Positions 8,771-18,042 of a stretch of 64,000 nucleotides of DNA are shown here, piece after piece. The stretch's first letter is position 1. The number at the start of each line of letters is the position of its first letter. The notes below the pieces were generated by a model. The model searched no databases. It had not been told where the DNA came from and was given only the letters and a program-made list of their open reading frames with translations. The stretch is from SIG299 sp051880375 (GTDB lineage Bacteria > Bacillota > Clostridia > Lachnospirales > Lachnospiraceae). The translations under genes were made by a program, and so were the position numbers. The stretch spans positions 1 to 64,000 of the forward strand of contig JBJENV010000036.1 in the NCBI GenBank assembly GCA_051880375.1, given 5' to 3'.

Positions 8771-9882
8771 AAAAAGCAATTCAGGTTACCAGCGCTTCTA
8801 TGCCTCCGAAAGAAGAATACGAAAGGGAAATTGCTTCTATCTGGGAGAACCATTGGCTGACACATACCGGTCCGAAGCATCAGCAACTAGAGAAGGAATT
8901 GTGCAGCTATTTAAAGGTAGGACATACGGCACTGTTTTCGAACGGACATATGGCGCTTGAAATGGCGCTTCGTGTTTTAGGTTTAAAGGGCGAGGTCATT
9001 ACAACACCGTTTACGTTTGCTTCTACCACGCAGGCGATTATGAATGTCGGGCTGACGCCGGTATTTTGTGATATTGAGGAGGAGCATTATACCTTAGATG
9101 CGTCCAAAATAGAAGCCCTGATTACGGATAAGACCTGTGCGATTCTTCCGGTACATGTTTATGGCAGCGTCTGCGACTATAAAAAAATAGAAGAAATTGC
9201 GAAGAAGCATAACCTGAAGGTGATTTATGATGCAGCACATGCCTTTGGAGTCCTGGCAGACGGAACGGGCGTCGGGGAGCTTGGCGATATATCCATGTTC
9301 AGTTTTCATGCCACAAAGGTGTTTAATACGATTGAGGGCGGGGGACTGACATTTTCAGACGGAAAGCTTTCTAAGGAACTGGCGGCACTCAGGCAGTTTG
9401 GCATGTATGGAAAAGAGGATGCAGAAATGCTTGGAACAAATGCCAAAATGACAGAGTTTCAGGCTGCGATGGGATTATGTAATCTTAGGCATATAGAAGC
9501 GTACATTGAAAAAAGAAAACAGTGCGTAGAACGTTACTGGGAAAGACTGGACGGCTTGAAGGGGATACGCCTGTGGAGGGAGCAGGAGGGTGTCAAAGCA
9601 AACTATGCGTATTTTCCGGTTGTCTTTGAGAAAGCCATATGCGGAATTTCCCGTGACGAGGTTTGTGAGGCTTTAGCGAAAGAAGATATTTTTGCGAGGA
9701 AGTATTTTTACCCGATTACCTCGGAATTTACCATTTGCAAAAAGCTGTACCCGATACAGCCGACTCCGATTGCAAAGCGTATTTCGGAGCAGGTTGTGAC
9801 GCTTCCGCTTTACTCGGATTTACAGCTGGAAGAAGTAGATAGAATTTGTGATGTCATCATAAAACTGCTTGAAGAAAAGTAA
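8767..9882 (+). CDS. DegT/DnrJ/EryC1 family sugar aminotransferase
   Basis: This is a 371-residue PLP-dependent aminotransferase. Visible are FSNGHMALEMAL (cofactor phosphate), TTPFTFASTTQAI, YDAAHAFG (ring-stacking and Asp contacts) and the Lys box MFSFHATKVFNTIEGGG. With the dehydratase and ketoreductase it most likely aminates C4 of dTDP-4-keto-2,6-dideoxyhexose, giving a 4-amino-2,4,6-trideoxy sugar. C3 amination is less likely because a 3-ketoreductase is present. It is coupled to the upstream gene by an ATGA overlap. Confidence 0.88.
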   Translation: MKKAIQVTSASMPPKEEYEREIASIWENHWLTHTGPKHQQLEKELCSYLKVGHTALFSNGHMALEMALRVLGLKGEVITTPFTFASTTQAIMNVGLTPVFCDIEEEHYTLDASKIEALITDKTCAILPVHVYGSVCDYKKIEEIAKKHNLKVIYDAAHAFGVLADGTGVGELGDISMFSFHATKVFNTIEGGGLTFSDGKLSKELAALRQFGMYGKEDAEMLGTNAKMTEFQAAMGLCNLRHIEAYIEKRKQCVERYWERLDGLKGIRLWREQEGVKANYAYFPVVFEKAICGISRDEVCEALAKEDIFARKYFYPITSEFTICKKLYPIQPTPIAKRISEQVVTLPLYSDLQLEEVDRICDVIIKLLEEK

Positions 9883-9897
9883 GGAGAACCAGAGAAA

Positions 9898-10767
9898 ATG
9901 AAGGGAATCATATTGGCAGGCGGAAAAGGCACCAGACTATATCCAATTACGCAGGTTGTTTCAAAGCAATTATTACCTATCTATGATAAGCCGATGGTGT
10001 ACTATCCGTTATCGACTTTAATGTTAGCGGGAATCAGGGAAATTCTGCTTATTTCCACACCGGAGGATATTGAGAACTATCGCAGACTGTTGGGGGACGG
10101 TTCCAGACTGGGACTTGAAATCCAGTATAAGGTTCAGGAAAAGCCGAGAGGATTGGCAGATGCGTTTATTCTCGGAGAAGAATTTATAGGACAGGATAGC
10201 GTATGTCTGATTTTAGGGGATAATATCTTTTTTGGTCAGGATTTCAGCTCCCTTTTGGCGAAAGCGCAAAGTCAAAAGGAAGGCGCGGTTATTTTCGGAT
10301 ATCCGGTAAAAAATCCGAAAGCCTTTGGTGTCATTGAGTTTGATAAGGAAAAGAACGTTATTTCCATAGAAGAAAAACCAAAAGAACCGAAGTCGAATTA
10401 CGCGGTTCCGGGACTTTATTTTTATGATAACGAGGTAGTCAAAATTGCAAAGGAAGTAAAACCGTCCGAGCGTGGTGAAATTGAGATTACGGCAATTAAT
10501 AATGCTTATTTGGAAAAGAGGAAGCTAAAGGTAGTATTAATGGGACGAGGCATGGCATGGCTGGATACGGGAACACCGAAAGGAATGCTAAAGGCTGCGG
10601 AGTATGTGGAAACCATTCAGTCGCGTCAGGGCTTTTATATCGCATGTCTGGAAGAAATCGCATGGCGGAAGGGCTTTATTACCAAGGAACAGCTGATGAA
10701 TCTGGGTAAAGAACTGAGAATGACAGATTACGGAAAGTATATTCTTTCCATGGAGGAGCAAATATGA
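9898..10767 (+). CDS. rmlA: Glucose-1-phosphate thymidylyltransferase
   Basis: This is the 289-residue RmlA/RfbA enzyme that makes dTDP-glucose from dTTP and glucose-1-phosphate. It opens with MKGIILAGGKGTRLYP and continues with SKQLLPIYDKPMVYYPLS, LGDNIFFGQ, EEKPKEPKSNYAVPGLYFYD and MGRGMAWLDTGTP, all diagnostic. Its length is normal. The product feeds RmlB (17006-18037) and then the 2,3-dehydratase route. The stop overlaps the WbqC start by 4 nt. Confidence 0.95.
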   Translation: MKGIILAGGKGTRLYPITQVVSKQLLPIYDKPMVYYPLSTLMLAGIREILLISTPEDIENYRRLLGDGSRLGLEIQYKVQEKPRGLADAFILGEEFIGQDSVCLILGDNIFFGQDFSSLLAKAQSQKEGAVIFGYPVKNPKAFGVIEFDKEKNVISIEEKPKEPKSNYAVPGLYFYDNEVVKIAKEVKPSERGEIEITAINNAYLEKRKLKVVLMGRGMAWLDTGTPKGMLKAAEYVETIQSRQGFYIACLEEIAWRKGFITKEQLMNLGKELRMTDYGKYILSMEEQI

Positions 10768-11462
10768 AATTAGGGATTATGCAACCATATTTTGTGCCGT
10801 ATATCGGATACTGGCAATTGTTAAATGCGGTGGATAAGTACGTTGTATATGATGATGTGAACTTTATTAAAGGAGGTTGGATTAATAGAAATCGCATATT
10901 AGTATCGGGAAATGCTCAATATTTTAATTTAAAAATGTCTGGGGCAAGCTCAAATAAACTTATCAACGAGGTAGAGGTCGCAGATGATGCAGTGTATATG
11001 AAGAAAATGTTAAAGACATTAGAGGGCAGTTATAAAAAGGCTCCGTACTTTAATGCAGTATATGCATTGATGGAAAAAATACTAAGTAATAACCAAAAAA
11101 ATATTGCAAAGTTTTTATATGATCATATGGTAGAGATTTGCAGATACTTAGATATAAATACAGAGATTATCTTATCATCTGAGATTCACAAAAATATGGA
11201 ACTTAAAGCAGAGGATAAGATACTAGACATATGTCAGCGCCTTCGTGCAGATGAGTATTTTAATACGGCAAGTGGCATGAAATTATACTCGAAAGAACGT
11301 TTTGCTACAAATGGAATTCTTTTGAATTTTGTGAAATCAGATGCTATAGTGTATGAACAATTTTCAAACGAATTTTGTGCTAATTTGTCGATTATTGATG
11401 TAATGATGTTTAACTCAAAAGATGAGATTAGAGAACTGTTAAGTAGGTATACGTTATTATGA
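10764..11462 (+). CDS. WbqC family protein
   Basis: This is a 232-residue WbqC-like protein (PF08889 type) recognised by MKLGIMQPYFVPYIGYWQLL, DKYVVYDDVNFIKGGWINRN and the later FNTASGMKLY stretch. Such proteins are common in O-antigen and capsule clusters beside DegT aminotransferases and are thought to act on amino sugars or in their N-acylation. The exact reaction is not settled. It starts the AT-rich module (10764-16944) and is coupled by overlaps to rmlA upstream and the DegT-like gene downstream. Confidence 0.8.
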   Translation: MKLGIMQPYFVPYIGYWQLLNAVDKYVVYDDVNFIKGGWINRNRILVSGNAQYFNLKMSGASSNKLINEVEVADDAVYMKKMLKTLEGSYKKAPYFNAVYALMEKILSNNQKNIAKFLYDHMVEICRYLDINTEIILSSEIHKNMELKAEDKILDICQRLRADEYFNTASGMKLYSKERFATNGILLNFVKSDAIVYEQFSNEFCANLSIIDVMMFNSKDEIRELLSRYTLL

Positions 11463-12379
11463 TGGAAATAGGCGGTTATTTTGAACTTGAGTTATCATAT
11501 TCAAATGAATATCACGAAAATGGAATAAAACTTAATTCTGCAAGGAATTGTTTGCGCCAGTTAATTGCAACCCACAAAATTAGAAAAATATATGTGCCGG
11601 CATTTACATGTCCGGTAGTTTGGGATGCAATAAAAAAAGAAGATTGTGAGATGGTTTTCTATAGATTAGACGATAAGATGATGCCAGAGGTAGATTTGGA
11701 TAGTCAAGAATGGGTATTGTATACTAATTATTTTGGGGTATGTGATAAAAATATCATTGAAATGAAGAGAAGATATCCAAAACTAATTGTTGATCAAGCG
11801 CAGGCTTTTTATGGACCAGTTACAGAAAACTGTTTCTTTTCACCAAGAAAGTTTTTTGGTGTGCCTGACGGCGGTATTGTTTATTCTTCTGAAAGTGCCA
11901 AGGTTTGTCTGGAACAAAGTGAATCTGCGGGTAGGATGCTGCATCTGTTACAACGGATAGAAACGGGAGCGTCGTATAGTTATCAGACATTTTTACGTAA
12001 TGAGGAAGAATTGGGAAGAGAACCGCTTAAGAAAATGTCACTATTAACGTCAAGATTACTGCATAGTATTAATTATGAAAAGGTAAAAAATGTGAGAAAG
12101 AGTAATTTCAACTATATACATCAGAGTCTAAAAGATAGGAACGAATTTATAATTGATGAGGAGTCTTTTGCAGTAGCAATGGTATATCCGTATTTAGTAA
12201 AAAATGGAAGTGAAATAAAGAAGCGGCTTATTGAGAGTAATATATATGTTGCAACTTATTGGAAAGGACAACAAGATACTGGTATTGGTCATGAGCTAGA
12301 AGAACGGTTAGTAGCAATACCGATAGATCAGAGATATTCTACAGTGGAGTTGCAGCGAGTTTTGCAAATTATTAATTAA
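11459..12379 (+). CDS. Short DegT-like aminotransferase homologue
   Basis: This 306-residue protein resembles the PLP aminotransferase fold but is shorter than usual DegT enzymes. It has SARNCLRQLI where the phosphate-binding region lies, YVPAFTCPVVWDAI, VDQAQAFYG (Asp contact), and FFSPRKFFGVPDGGI as the likely Lys loop. The candidate PLP Lys is retained. Proteins of this type are often paired with WbqC, and the ATGA overlap with the WbqC gene supports joint function. A catalytic or sugar-binding role cannot be decided from sequence. Confidence 0.65.
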   Translation: MMEIGGYFELELSYSNEYHENGIKLNSARNCLRQLIATHKIRKIYVPAFTCPVVWDAIKKEDCEMVFYRLDDKMMPEVDLDSQEWVLYTNYFGVCDKNIIEMKRRYPKLIVDQAQAFYGPVTENCFFSPRKFFGVPDGGIVYSSESAKVCLEQSESAGRMLHLLQRIETGASYSYQTFLRNEEELGREPLKKMSLLTSRLLHSINYEKVKNVRKSNFNYIHQSLKDRNEFIIDEESFAVAMVYPYLVKNGSEIKKRLIESNIYVATYWKGQQDTGIGHELEERLVAIPIDQRYSTVELQRVLQIIN

Positions 12380-12405
12380 TAAATTGAAAGGATGCAGAGG
12401 TTATT

Positions 12406-13338
12406 ATGAATAAAGCAAAAGTGGTTATTACGGATAATATTTTTCCGGATTTGGATATAGAGAAAAAAATGTTAGATGAAATAGGTGCGGAACTTGTTCT
12501 TGTGCCAAAGGGGGAATCGGTAAAAGAATATGTTCGTGATGCGGATGCAGTTATAAATACTTATGTACAGATGACAGAAGAAATTATTGATACGATGGAG
12601 CGTTGTCGATTAATTATTCGTAACGGAATAGGAATTGACACGATAGATGTCGAGGCATGCAAAAAACGTGGAATTATGGTGTCAAACATTCCACATTATT
12701 GTTCTGATGAGGCAGCGACACATACTTTCATGCTTCTTTTAGCAACGTGTAGAAAATTGAAAAAATTAAGCAATTCTGTAGCAAATGGTGTTTGGGATGT
12801 AAAGGTAGCTGCACCTATCTATTCTTTGAATGGGAAGACACTGGGGTTAATAGGATTTGGTAAAATACCTAGATTGATTGCAGAGAAAGCGAGAATGTTT
12901 GGCTTAAACTTAGTTGCATTTGACCCATACGTATCAAGTGCAGAGATGTATGGCTACATGGTAAAAAAAGTTAGTTTTGAAGAAATATTAGCGGTCAGTG
13001 ATGTGATATCCATACATTGTCCGTTAAATAATGAAACGAGGGGAATGTTCTGTCTAGAGACATTCGGTAGAATGAAGAAAACTGCATTCATAATTAATGC
13101 GGCAAGAGGACCGATAATTAGTGAATCGGACCTTGTAATTGCATTGGAGAAAGGTTTAATTGCGGGAGCCGGATTGGATGTATTAACGGAGGACAGAATA
13201 GATAAGAGTAATCCGTTATTAAAGATGGAGAATGTAATAATTACCCCTCATGCTGCATGGTATAGTGAGGAAGCAATGGAGTGCAGAAGAATACAAACGA
13301 TGGAAAGAGTAATTGATGTATTAAAGGTGAATAAATAA
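12406..13338 (+). CDS. D-isomer-specific 2-hydroxyacid dehydrogenase family protein
   Basis: This is a 310-residue NAD-dependent dehydrogenase of the SerA/CtBP type. The nucleotide-binding motif is LGLIGFGKIPR. Catalytic residues are recognisable: Arg in INAARGPI, Glu in DVLTEDRI and His in ITPHAAW. RNGIGIDTID and the CSDEAATHTF helix are typical. Its place between a WbqC/DegT pair and glycan transferases suggests that it makes a 2-hydroxy- or 2-keto-acid used to decorate an amino sugar; this is inferred. Start ATG 12406 has AAAGGATGCAGAGG upstream. Confidence 0.8.
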   Translation: MNKAKVVITDNIFPDLDIEKKMLDEIGAELVLVPKGESVKEYVRDADAVINTYVQMTEEIIDTMERCRLIIRNGIGIDTIDVEACKKRGIMVSNIPHYCSDEAATHTFMLLLATCRKLKKLSNSVANGVWDVKVAAPIYSLNGKTLGLIGFGKIPRLIAEKARMFGLNLVAFDPYVSSAEMYGYMVKKVSFEEILAVSDVISIHCPLNNETRGMFCLETFGRMKKTAFIINAARGPIISESDLVIALEKGLIAGAGLDVLTEDRIDKSNPLLKMENVIITPHAAWYSEEAMECRRIQTMERVIDVLKVNK

Positions 13339-13377
13339 AATACAGAAGTGTTAAGTATAGAAGGGAAATAAACTGGT

Positions 13378-15591
13378 ATGGAATGGATTCATATTTTTGA
13401 AAATGAACAAATTCAAATGCGAGAATTGGTTCGAAGTATTAAGCAAGTCAAAGGGAAAATAACCCATTCGATTTATATGCCGCGAATAAATAACCTAAAT
13501 TTGCATGACAAAGAAGTTCAGCTTTTTGATATGGATAAAGTTGGACTTGATGCTTTATTTACGAGGTTGGAAGCAGCCGATTGTATTGTATGGCATGGAT
13601 TTTTATGGAATAGAGGGTTTGTATTAAAACTTTTTCTGAAGAAAAAAATACTAAAAAAATCAATTTGGCATATAACATATGGTGATATTCTATACAAGAA
13701 ATATTCTGGACATAATCCGATTAAAAAAATGTATTATAATATAAAAGAGTTTATAAAGGGTTCAATGAAGGCGTATGTTGTAGATACATGGGAAGATTAT
13801 TATCGGGTAAAAAATAATTACGGTGAGAGTAAATCTGTTTTTTTGGCAGGAACACCTTTTGAAAGAAAACTCATTTATGAGTTAAAAAAATGGGAAAGAG
13901 GTTCAGTAAAAGAGAAAACAGTAAATGTGCTTATTGGAAATGGTAATTATCCTGAAAATCAGCACGCAAAGATAATAGAACTTTTATCTAAATTTATGTA
14001 TGAAAATATAAAAGTTCATATACCACTGTATGGGTCGGGACTAAACGGTAATTATGCAAAGAAAGTTAAAGCATTTGCAAGAAGAATATTTTCGCATAAG
14101 GTTGTTTTTTATGAAAAAGAAATGGATGCAAAAGATTACGTTAATTTTTTGGGGAAAATTGATGTTGCGATTTATTTTTCTGATATAAATAATGCGGTAA
14201 GAGATATTTTGATTTTGCGTTATTTGGGTAAAAAGGTGTATGTAGCAGATAAACTCAGGAAAAATTATCAGTTATCTGATGTAGAAAATGGATTGGCGCA
14301 TATTAGTGATTTATCTGCAATCAAATTTCCTTATTTTGTAAATTATATACGAAATGATAAAAATATAAGTACATCTTTACCGCAGGTATTTCAACCTCGT
14401 ATTGTTCATGAAAAAGTCATGAAAAGAATAGAGACTTTTGATCATTTTCAAGGCTGGGAAGAAGTGGTACGCTATGTAAGGGGAGAAAAAAAATCAGAGA
14501 CAACACAGATTAAATACTTGCATTTAATTCCACCACGATATAATTTGATATATCCCTTCATGGAATTATGCCAAAAACATTTTTTTGAAAATCAGCATCA
14601 TTTTCAAGTGACCACTCATCGTTTAGACTATGCTCCGGGGTTGGTTTCGCAACCATATACTGAATTTGAGATAGGGAAAAATGTATGGCAAAGAACAAAT
14701 CATATATTTAGAAAAATGAAAGCAGCGGATAGTGTAATATTGCACAGTTTGTATCTTTCAAGGTGGGAGTTATTGCGTTTGGCGTTTTCTCCTGCAATAT
14801 TAAGAAAAACAGCATGGATTGAATGGGGAAAAGATTTGTATAATTATAAAAAAGAGGACAAATCGTTAAAAGCAATAATCCATAATTATATTCATACAAG
14901 AATTCGAGAAAATGTAAGCTATTTTGTTTCTATATTTCCACCGGATGAGCAAGTGTTTCGTAAGAATTTTAAAAATAGAGCTCCAATTTTTCAGACCAGC
15001 TATGTTGCATATAACTCGATTGAATTGTTGGAAAAGACACGACCTAAAACGAAAAGGCAGGGAGTAGTTAGAGTGCAAGTAGCTCATAGTTGTAATGTGT
15101 GGAATAATCATTTTGATATCTTAAATGCATTAGCGCATCTAAAATATTCAAGAATAGAACTGGTTATCCCATTAAGTACAGGAGCGCCAATTGAAAATAA
15201 AAAGAAAGTATCAACTTATGCAAAAACATTATTTGGGCATAAGGCAAAATTTCTTTGGGACGAGATGGATAAAGAAGGTTATTTTAAATTTTTATGGTCT
15301 GTGGATATTGCTGTATTCTGGTTAGAACGGCAAGCTGCTTTGGGCAATATTCTACGTCTTTTGTATATGGGGAAAAAAGTTTTTTTGCCAAAGGATTCAG
15401 TGATGTATGACTTCTTTGTCGAAAATGGTGTGGAGATTTATGATAGCAAAAAAATTCCGGAAATGACTTATGAAGAATTCGTTGCACCATTGAAGAAACC
15501 AACGCCGGATCCATTTATTGTTAAGATGATGAATGAGCAAAGTTTAGTAGATTCATGGCAACAGATTTTTTCAGCACTGGATAAAAAATGA
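13378..15591 (+). CDS. Tandem two-domain GT56-like (Fuc4NAc transferase-like) glycosyltransferase
   Basis: This 737-residue protein contains two similar halves (about 1-370 and 375-737), each like WecF-type glycosyltransferases (GT56), which transfer 4-acetamido-4,6-dideoxygalactose. Half one has LIGNGNYPENQHAKIIELL (from about residue 185), VHIPLYGSG, and an AKDYVNFLGKIDVAIYF block. Half two repeats the pattern with VAHSCNVWNNHFDILNAL (from about residue 567), LVIPLSTGAP and EGYFKFLWSVDIAVFW. A WecF-like transferase matches the predicted 4-amino-trideoxy donor. Bacterial GT56 enzymes are normally single-domain, so the duplication is unusual. It could be two activities, or one active and one binding domain. 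Confidence 0.75.
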   Translation: MEWIHIFENEQIQMRELVRSIKQVKGKITHSIYMPRINNLNLHDKEVQLFDMDKVGLDALFTRLEAADCIVWHGFLWNRGFVLKLFLKKKILKKSIWHITYGDILYKKYSGHNPIKKMYYNIKEFIKGSMKAYVVDTWEDYYRVKNNYGESKSVFLAGTPFERKLIYELKKWERGSVKEKTVNVLIGNGNYPENQHAKIIELLSKFMYENIKVHIPLYGSGLNGNYAKKVKAFARRIFSHKVVFYEKEMDAKDYVNFLGKIDVAIYFSDINNAVRDILILRYLGKKVYVADKLRKNYQLSDVENGLAHISDLSAIKFPYFVNYIRNDKNISTSLPQVFQPRIVHEKVMKRIETFDHFQGWEEVVRYVRGEKKSETTQIKYLHLIPPRYNLIYPFMELCQKHFFENQHHFQVTTHRLDYAPGLVSQPYTEFEIGKNVWQRTNHIFRKMKAADSVILHSLYLSRWELLRLAFSPAILRKTAWIEWGKDLYNYKKEDKSLKAIIHNYIHTRIRENVSYFVSIFPPDEQVFRKNFKNRAPIFQTSYVAYNSIELLEKTRPKTKRQGVVRVQVAHSCNVWNNHFDILNALAHLKYSRIELVIPLSTGAPIENKKKVSTYAKTLFGHKAKFLWDEMDKEGYFKFLWSVDIAVFWLERQAALGNILRLLYMGKKVFLPKDSVMYDFFVENGVEIYDSKKIPEMTYEEFVAPLKKPTPDPFIVKMMNEQSLVDSWQQIFSALDKK

Positions 15592-15669
15592 TTGCTGTAT
15601 TGTACGGGGGCACATTCTATCATTATAGGTAATATTAGTTAACGCTAATGTTGAAAGGAGTAATAGATA

Positions 15670-16944
15670 GTGGATATCGAAGGTAAAAAATTATTAATTT
15701 TGGGAGGCATTAGACTTTCTAATAACATTATTGAATCTTGTAAGAAGCAGGGGGTATATTCAATAGTTATTGACTATCTACCAGATTCGCCTGCCAAAAA
15801 GAATGCGGATGAGCATTATCTGGTTAGCATTACAGATGTTGATGAAGTGGTTAAACTTGCAAAAAAATTAGAAGTTGATGGTATTTTTACAAATTACATG
15901 GATTCTATGATGGAGTATTGTGCACGGGCTGCAAAAGAGCTAAATCTTCCGTATTATGCTACAGAGGAACAAATAGAAGTAATTATTGATAAGAGTAAGT
16001 TTAAGGAATGTTGTAAAAAAAATGATGTTCTTACTACGCCGGAATTTAGTTACCGAAAGGATTCGATGGATTATCTGGATTTTGATTATCCGGTAATCGT
16101 GAAACCGGTAGATAGTAGTGGTGGAAAAGGAATATCTGTTTGTAAATCAAGCGATGATTTCCCAGAAGCATACAGAAAGGCTTTAGAATTTTCAAAACGC
16201 AAGGAAATCATAGTTGAGAAGTATCTTGTGGGTGATGAAATATGTTCGTATTACGTGGTTCAGAAGGGGGAGGTCTCCTTTGCCGGAATTTGTGATAGGT
16301 ATACTTGCCATGAAGAATATGATGTTGCACAGGTTCCGACAGCATACATATATCCATCTAAATATATAGATGGATATATAAAAAATGCAGATGCAAACAT
16401 AAAAAAGATGATTAAGTCCATGGGAATTCAAAATGGAGTATTGTTTTTTCAGGGATTTGCAGATGAGGATTATGTATATTTATATGAAATGGCGTTTAGA
16501 TTTGCCGGGGCGCAAGAATATAGGATTTTACGCGCTAATAGTGGGTATGACCTAATGGATATGATGGTTCATCATGCGCTGACAGGAGAAATGGGACTTC
16601 CCAAGCTTAGTGAGTTAGCTGACCCTTATTTTAAGAATGCTGCATGTAAATTAACGCCGTTGCTTAAAACAGGTATTATCCAGGAAATAGAAGGTCTGGA
16701 CGAAGTTTTAAAGATGAAGGAAGTAACAGATGTGGTTAATGTCCATGAAGAAGGTGATGTTATTGATAAACCCGGAACATTAGAACAGGTTCTCACTAGA
16801 ATTTTTATTAAAGCTAGCAACTTGAACACATTAGCTGACGTTATTGATAGAATATATGATACTATTCATGTTTATGATGTTAATGGAAATGATATGTTAT
16901 TTGGCCGCTTTGACACAAATATACTAAGAAGTGAAAATAAATAA
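15670..16944 (+). CDS. ATP-grasp ligase
   Basis: This is a 424-residue ATP-grasp enzyme of the carbamoyl-phosphate-synthase/biotin-carboxylase-like type. Residues 1-100 form a Rossmann-like pre-ATP domain (LLILGGIRLSNNIIESC). The core has YPVIVKPVDSSGGKGI (about residue 140), IIVEKYLVGDEICSYYV and YLYEMAFRFAGAQEYRIL (metal-binding region). These enzymes form amide or related bonds through acyl-phosphates. Beside the hydroxyacid dehydrogenase and WbqC it may attach an amino or hydroxy acid to the amino sugar. The GTG start at 15670 is set by AAAGGAG 9 nt upstream. Confidence 0.82.
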   Translation: MDIEGKKLLILGGIRLSNNIIESCKKQGVYSIVIDYLPDSPAKKNADEHYLVSITDVDEVVKLAKKLEVDGIFTNYMDSMMEYCARAAKELNLPYYATEEQIEVIIDKSKFKECCKKNDVLTTPEFSYRKDSMDYLDFDYPVIVKPVDSSGGKGISVCKSSDDFPEAYRKALEFSKRKEIIVEKYLVGDEICSYYVVQKGEVSFAGICDRYTCHEEYDVAQVPTAYIYPSKYIDGYIKNADANIKKMIKSMGIQNGVLFFQGFADEDYVYLYEMAFRFAGAQEYRILRANSGYDLMDMMVHHALTGEMGLPKLSELADPYFKNAACKLTPLLKTGIIQEIEGLDEVLKMKEVTDVVNVHEEGDVIDKPGTLEQVLTRIFIKASNLNTLADVIDRIYDTIHVYDVNGNDMLFGRFDTNILRSENK

Positions 16945-17005
16945 AAAGAGAGTTCTTTATGAATGTTGATACATAATTATTTTTACTTCGGAAAAGAGGA
17001 ATTTT

Positions 17006-18037
17006 ATGAAGATTTTAATTACCGGTGGTGCCGGATTTATCGGAAGTAATTTTGTTCATCATATGGTTAAAAAATATCCAAATTATGAGATTGTAAATTT
17101 GGATTTACTAACGTATGCAGGCAATCTGGAATCCTTAAAAGAGGTGGAACAAGCTCCGAATTATAAGTTTATTCGCGGAGATATTGCAGACAGAACCTTT
17201 ATTATGCAGCTGTTTGAGAAAGAGCGGTTTGATGTGGTAGTGAATTTTGCAGCAGAGAGCCATGTAGATCGTTCCATTACAAATCCGGGAATTTTTGTAC
17301 AGACGAATGTGCTTGGAACGCAGGTGCTTTTGGATGCGTCAAAGGAGTATGGTGTAAAACGTTATCATCAGGTTTCTACCGATGAGGTATACGGGGATTT
17401 GCCGCTTGACCGACCGGATTTATTCTTTACGGAAACGACGCCGCTCCATACGTCAAGTCCGTATTCCTCCAGTAAAGCGAGCGCGGATTTGTTTGTTATG
17501 GCATATTACCGGACATTTGGTCTTCCGGTGACGATTTCCCGTTGCTCGAATAACTACGGACCATATCAGTTCCCGGAAAAACTGATTCCGTTAATGGTGA
17601 TACGTGCACTGGATGACGAGAAGCTGCCGGTATACGGAAAAGGAGAAAATGTGCGGGATTGGCTGCATGTAGCAGATCATTGTGCTGCGATTGACTTAAT
17701 TATCCATGATGGAAGAGTGGGCGAAATATATAACGTCGGAGGGCATAACGAGAAAACGAATTTGGAGGTTGTGCAGACGATTTTAAAAGCGCTTGGTAAA
17801 TCAGAAAATCTGATTCATTACGTGACAGACCGCCCGGGACATGACCTTCGTTATGCGATTGATCCGACCAAACTCGAAACGGAGTTAGGCTGGAAACCGC
17901 AGTACAACTTTGATACCGGAATCAAGCAGACCATTGAGTGGTATCTGACTCATAAGGAGTGGTGGCAGCGTATTATCAATGGGGATTATCGAAATTATTT
18001 TGAAAACATGTATGGAGAACGTTTAATAGGAGATTGA
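17006..18037 (+). CDS. rmlB: dTDP-glucose 4,6-dehydratase
   Basis: This is the 343-residue RmlB/RfbB extended SDR enzyme. It has the N-terminal GGAGFIGSNF cofactor motif, FAAESHVDRSI, STDEVYGDL (catalytic Asp-Glu region), and the YSSSKAS Tyr-x3-Lys dyad. It also has NNYGPYQFPEKLIPL and GENVRDWLHVADHC. It converts dTDP-glucose to dTDP-4-keto-6-deoxyglucose, the substrate of the 2,3-dehydratase at 6412-7776. No rmlC or rmlD is seen in the window, so rhamnose is not the evident product. GC content returns to that of the main cluster here. Confidence 0.95.
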   Translation: MKILITGGAGFIGSNFVHHMVKKYPNYEIVNLDLLTYAGNLESLKEVEQAPNYKFIRGDIADRTFIMQLFEKERFDVVVNFAAESHVDRSITNPGIFVQTNVLGTQVLLDASKEYGVKRYHQVSTDEVYGDLPLDRPDLFFTETTPLHTSSPYSSSKASADLFVMAYYRTFGLPVTISRCSNNYGPYQFPEKLIPLMVIRALDDEKLPVYGKGENVRDWLHVADHCAAIDLIIHDGRVGEIYNVGGHNEKTNLEVVQTILKALGKSENLIHYVTDRPGHDLRYAIDPTKLETELGWKPQYNFDTGIKQTIEWYLTHKEWWQRIINGDYRNYFENMYGERLIGD

Positions 18038-18042
18038 CAGAA

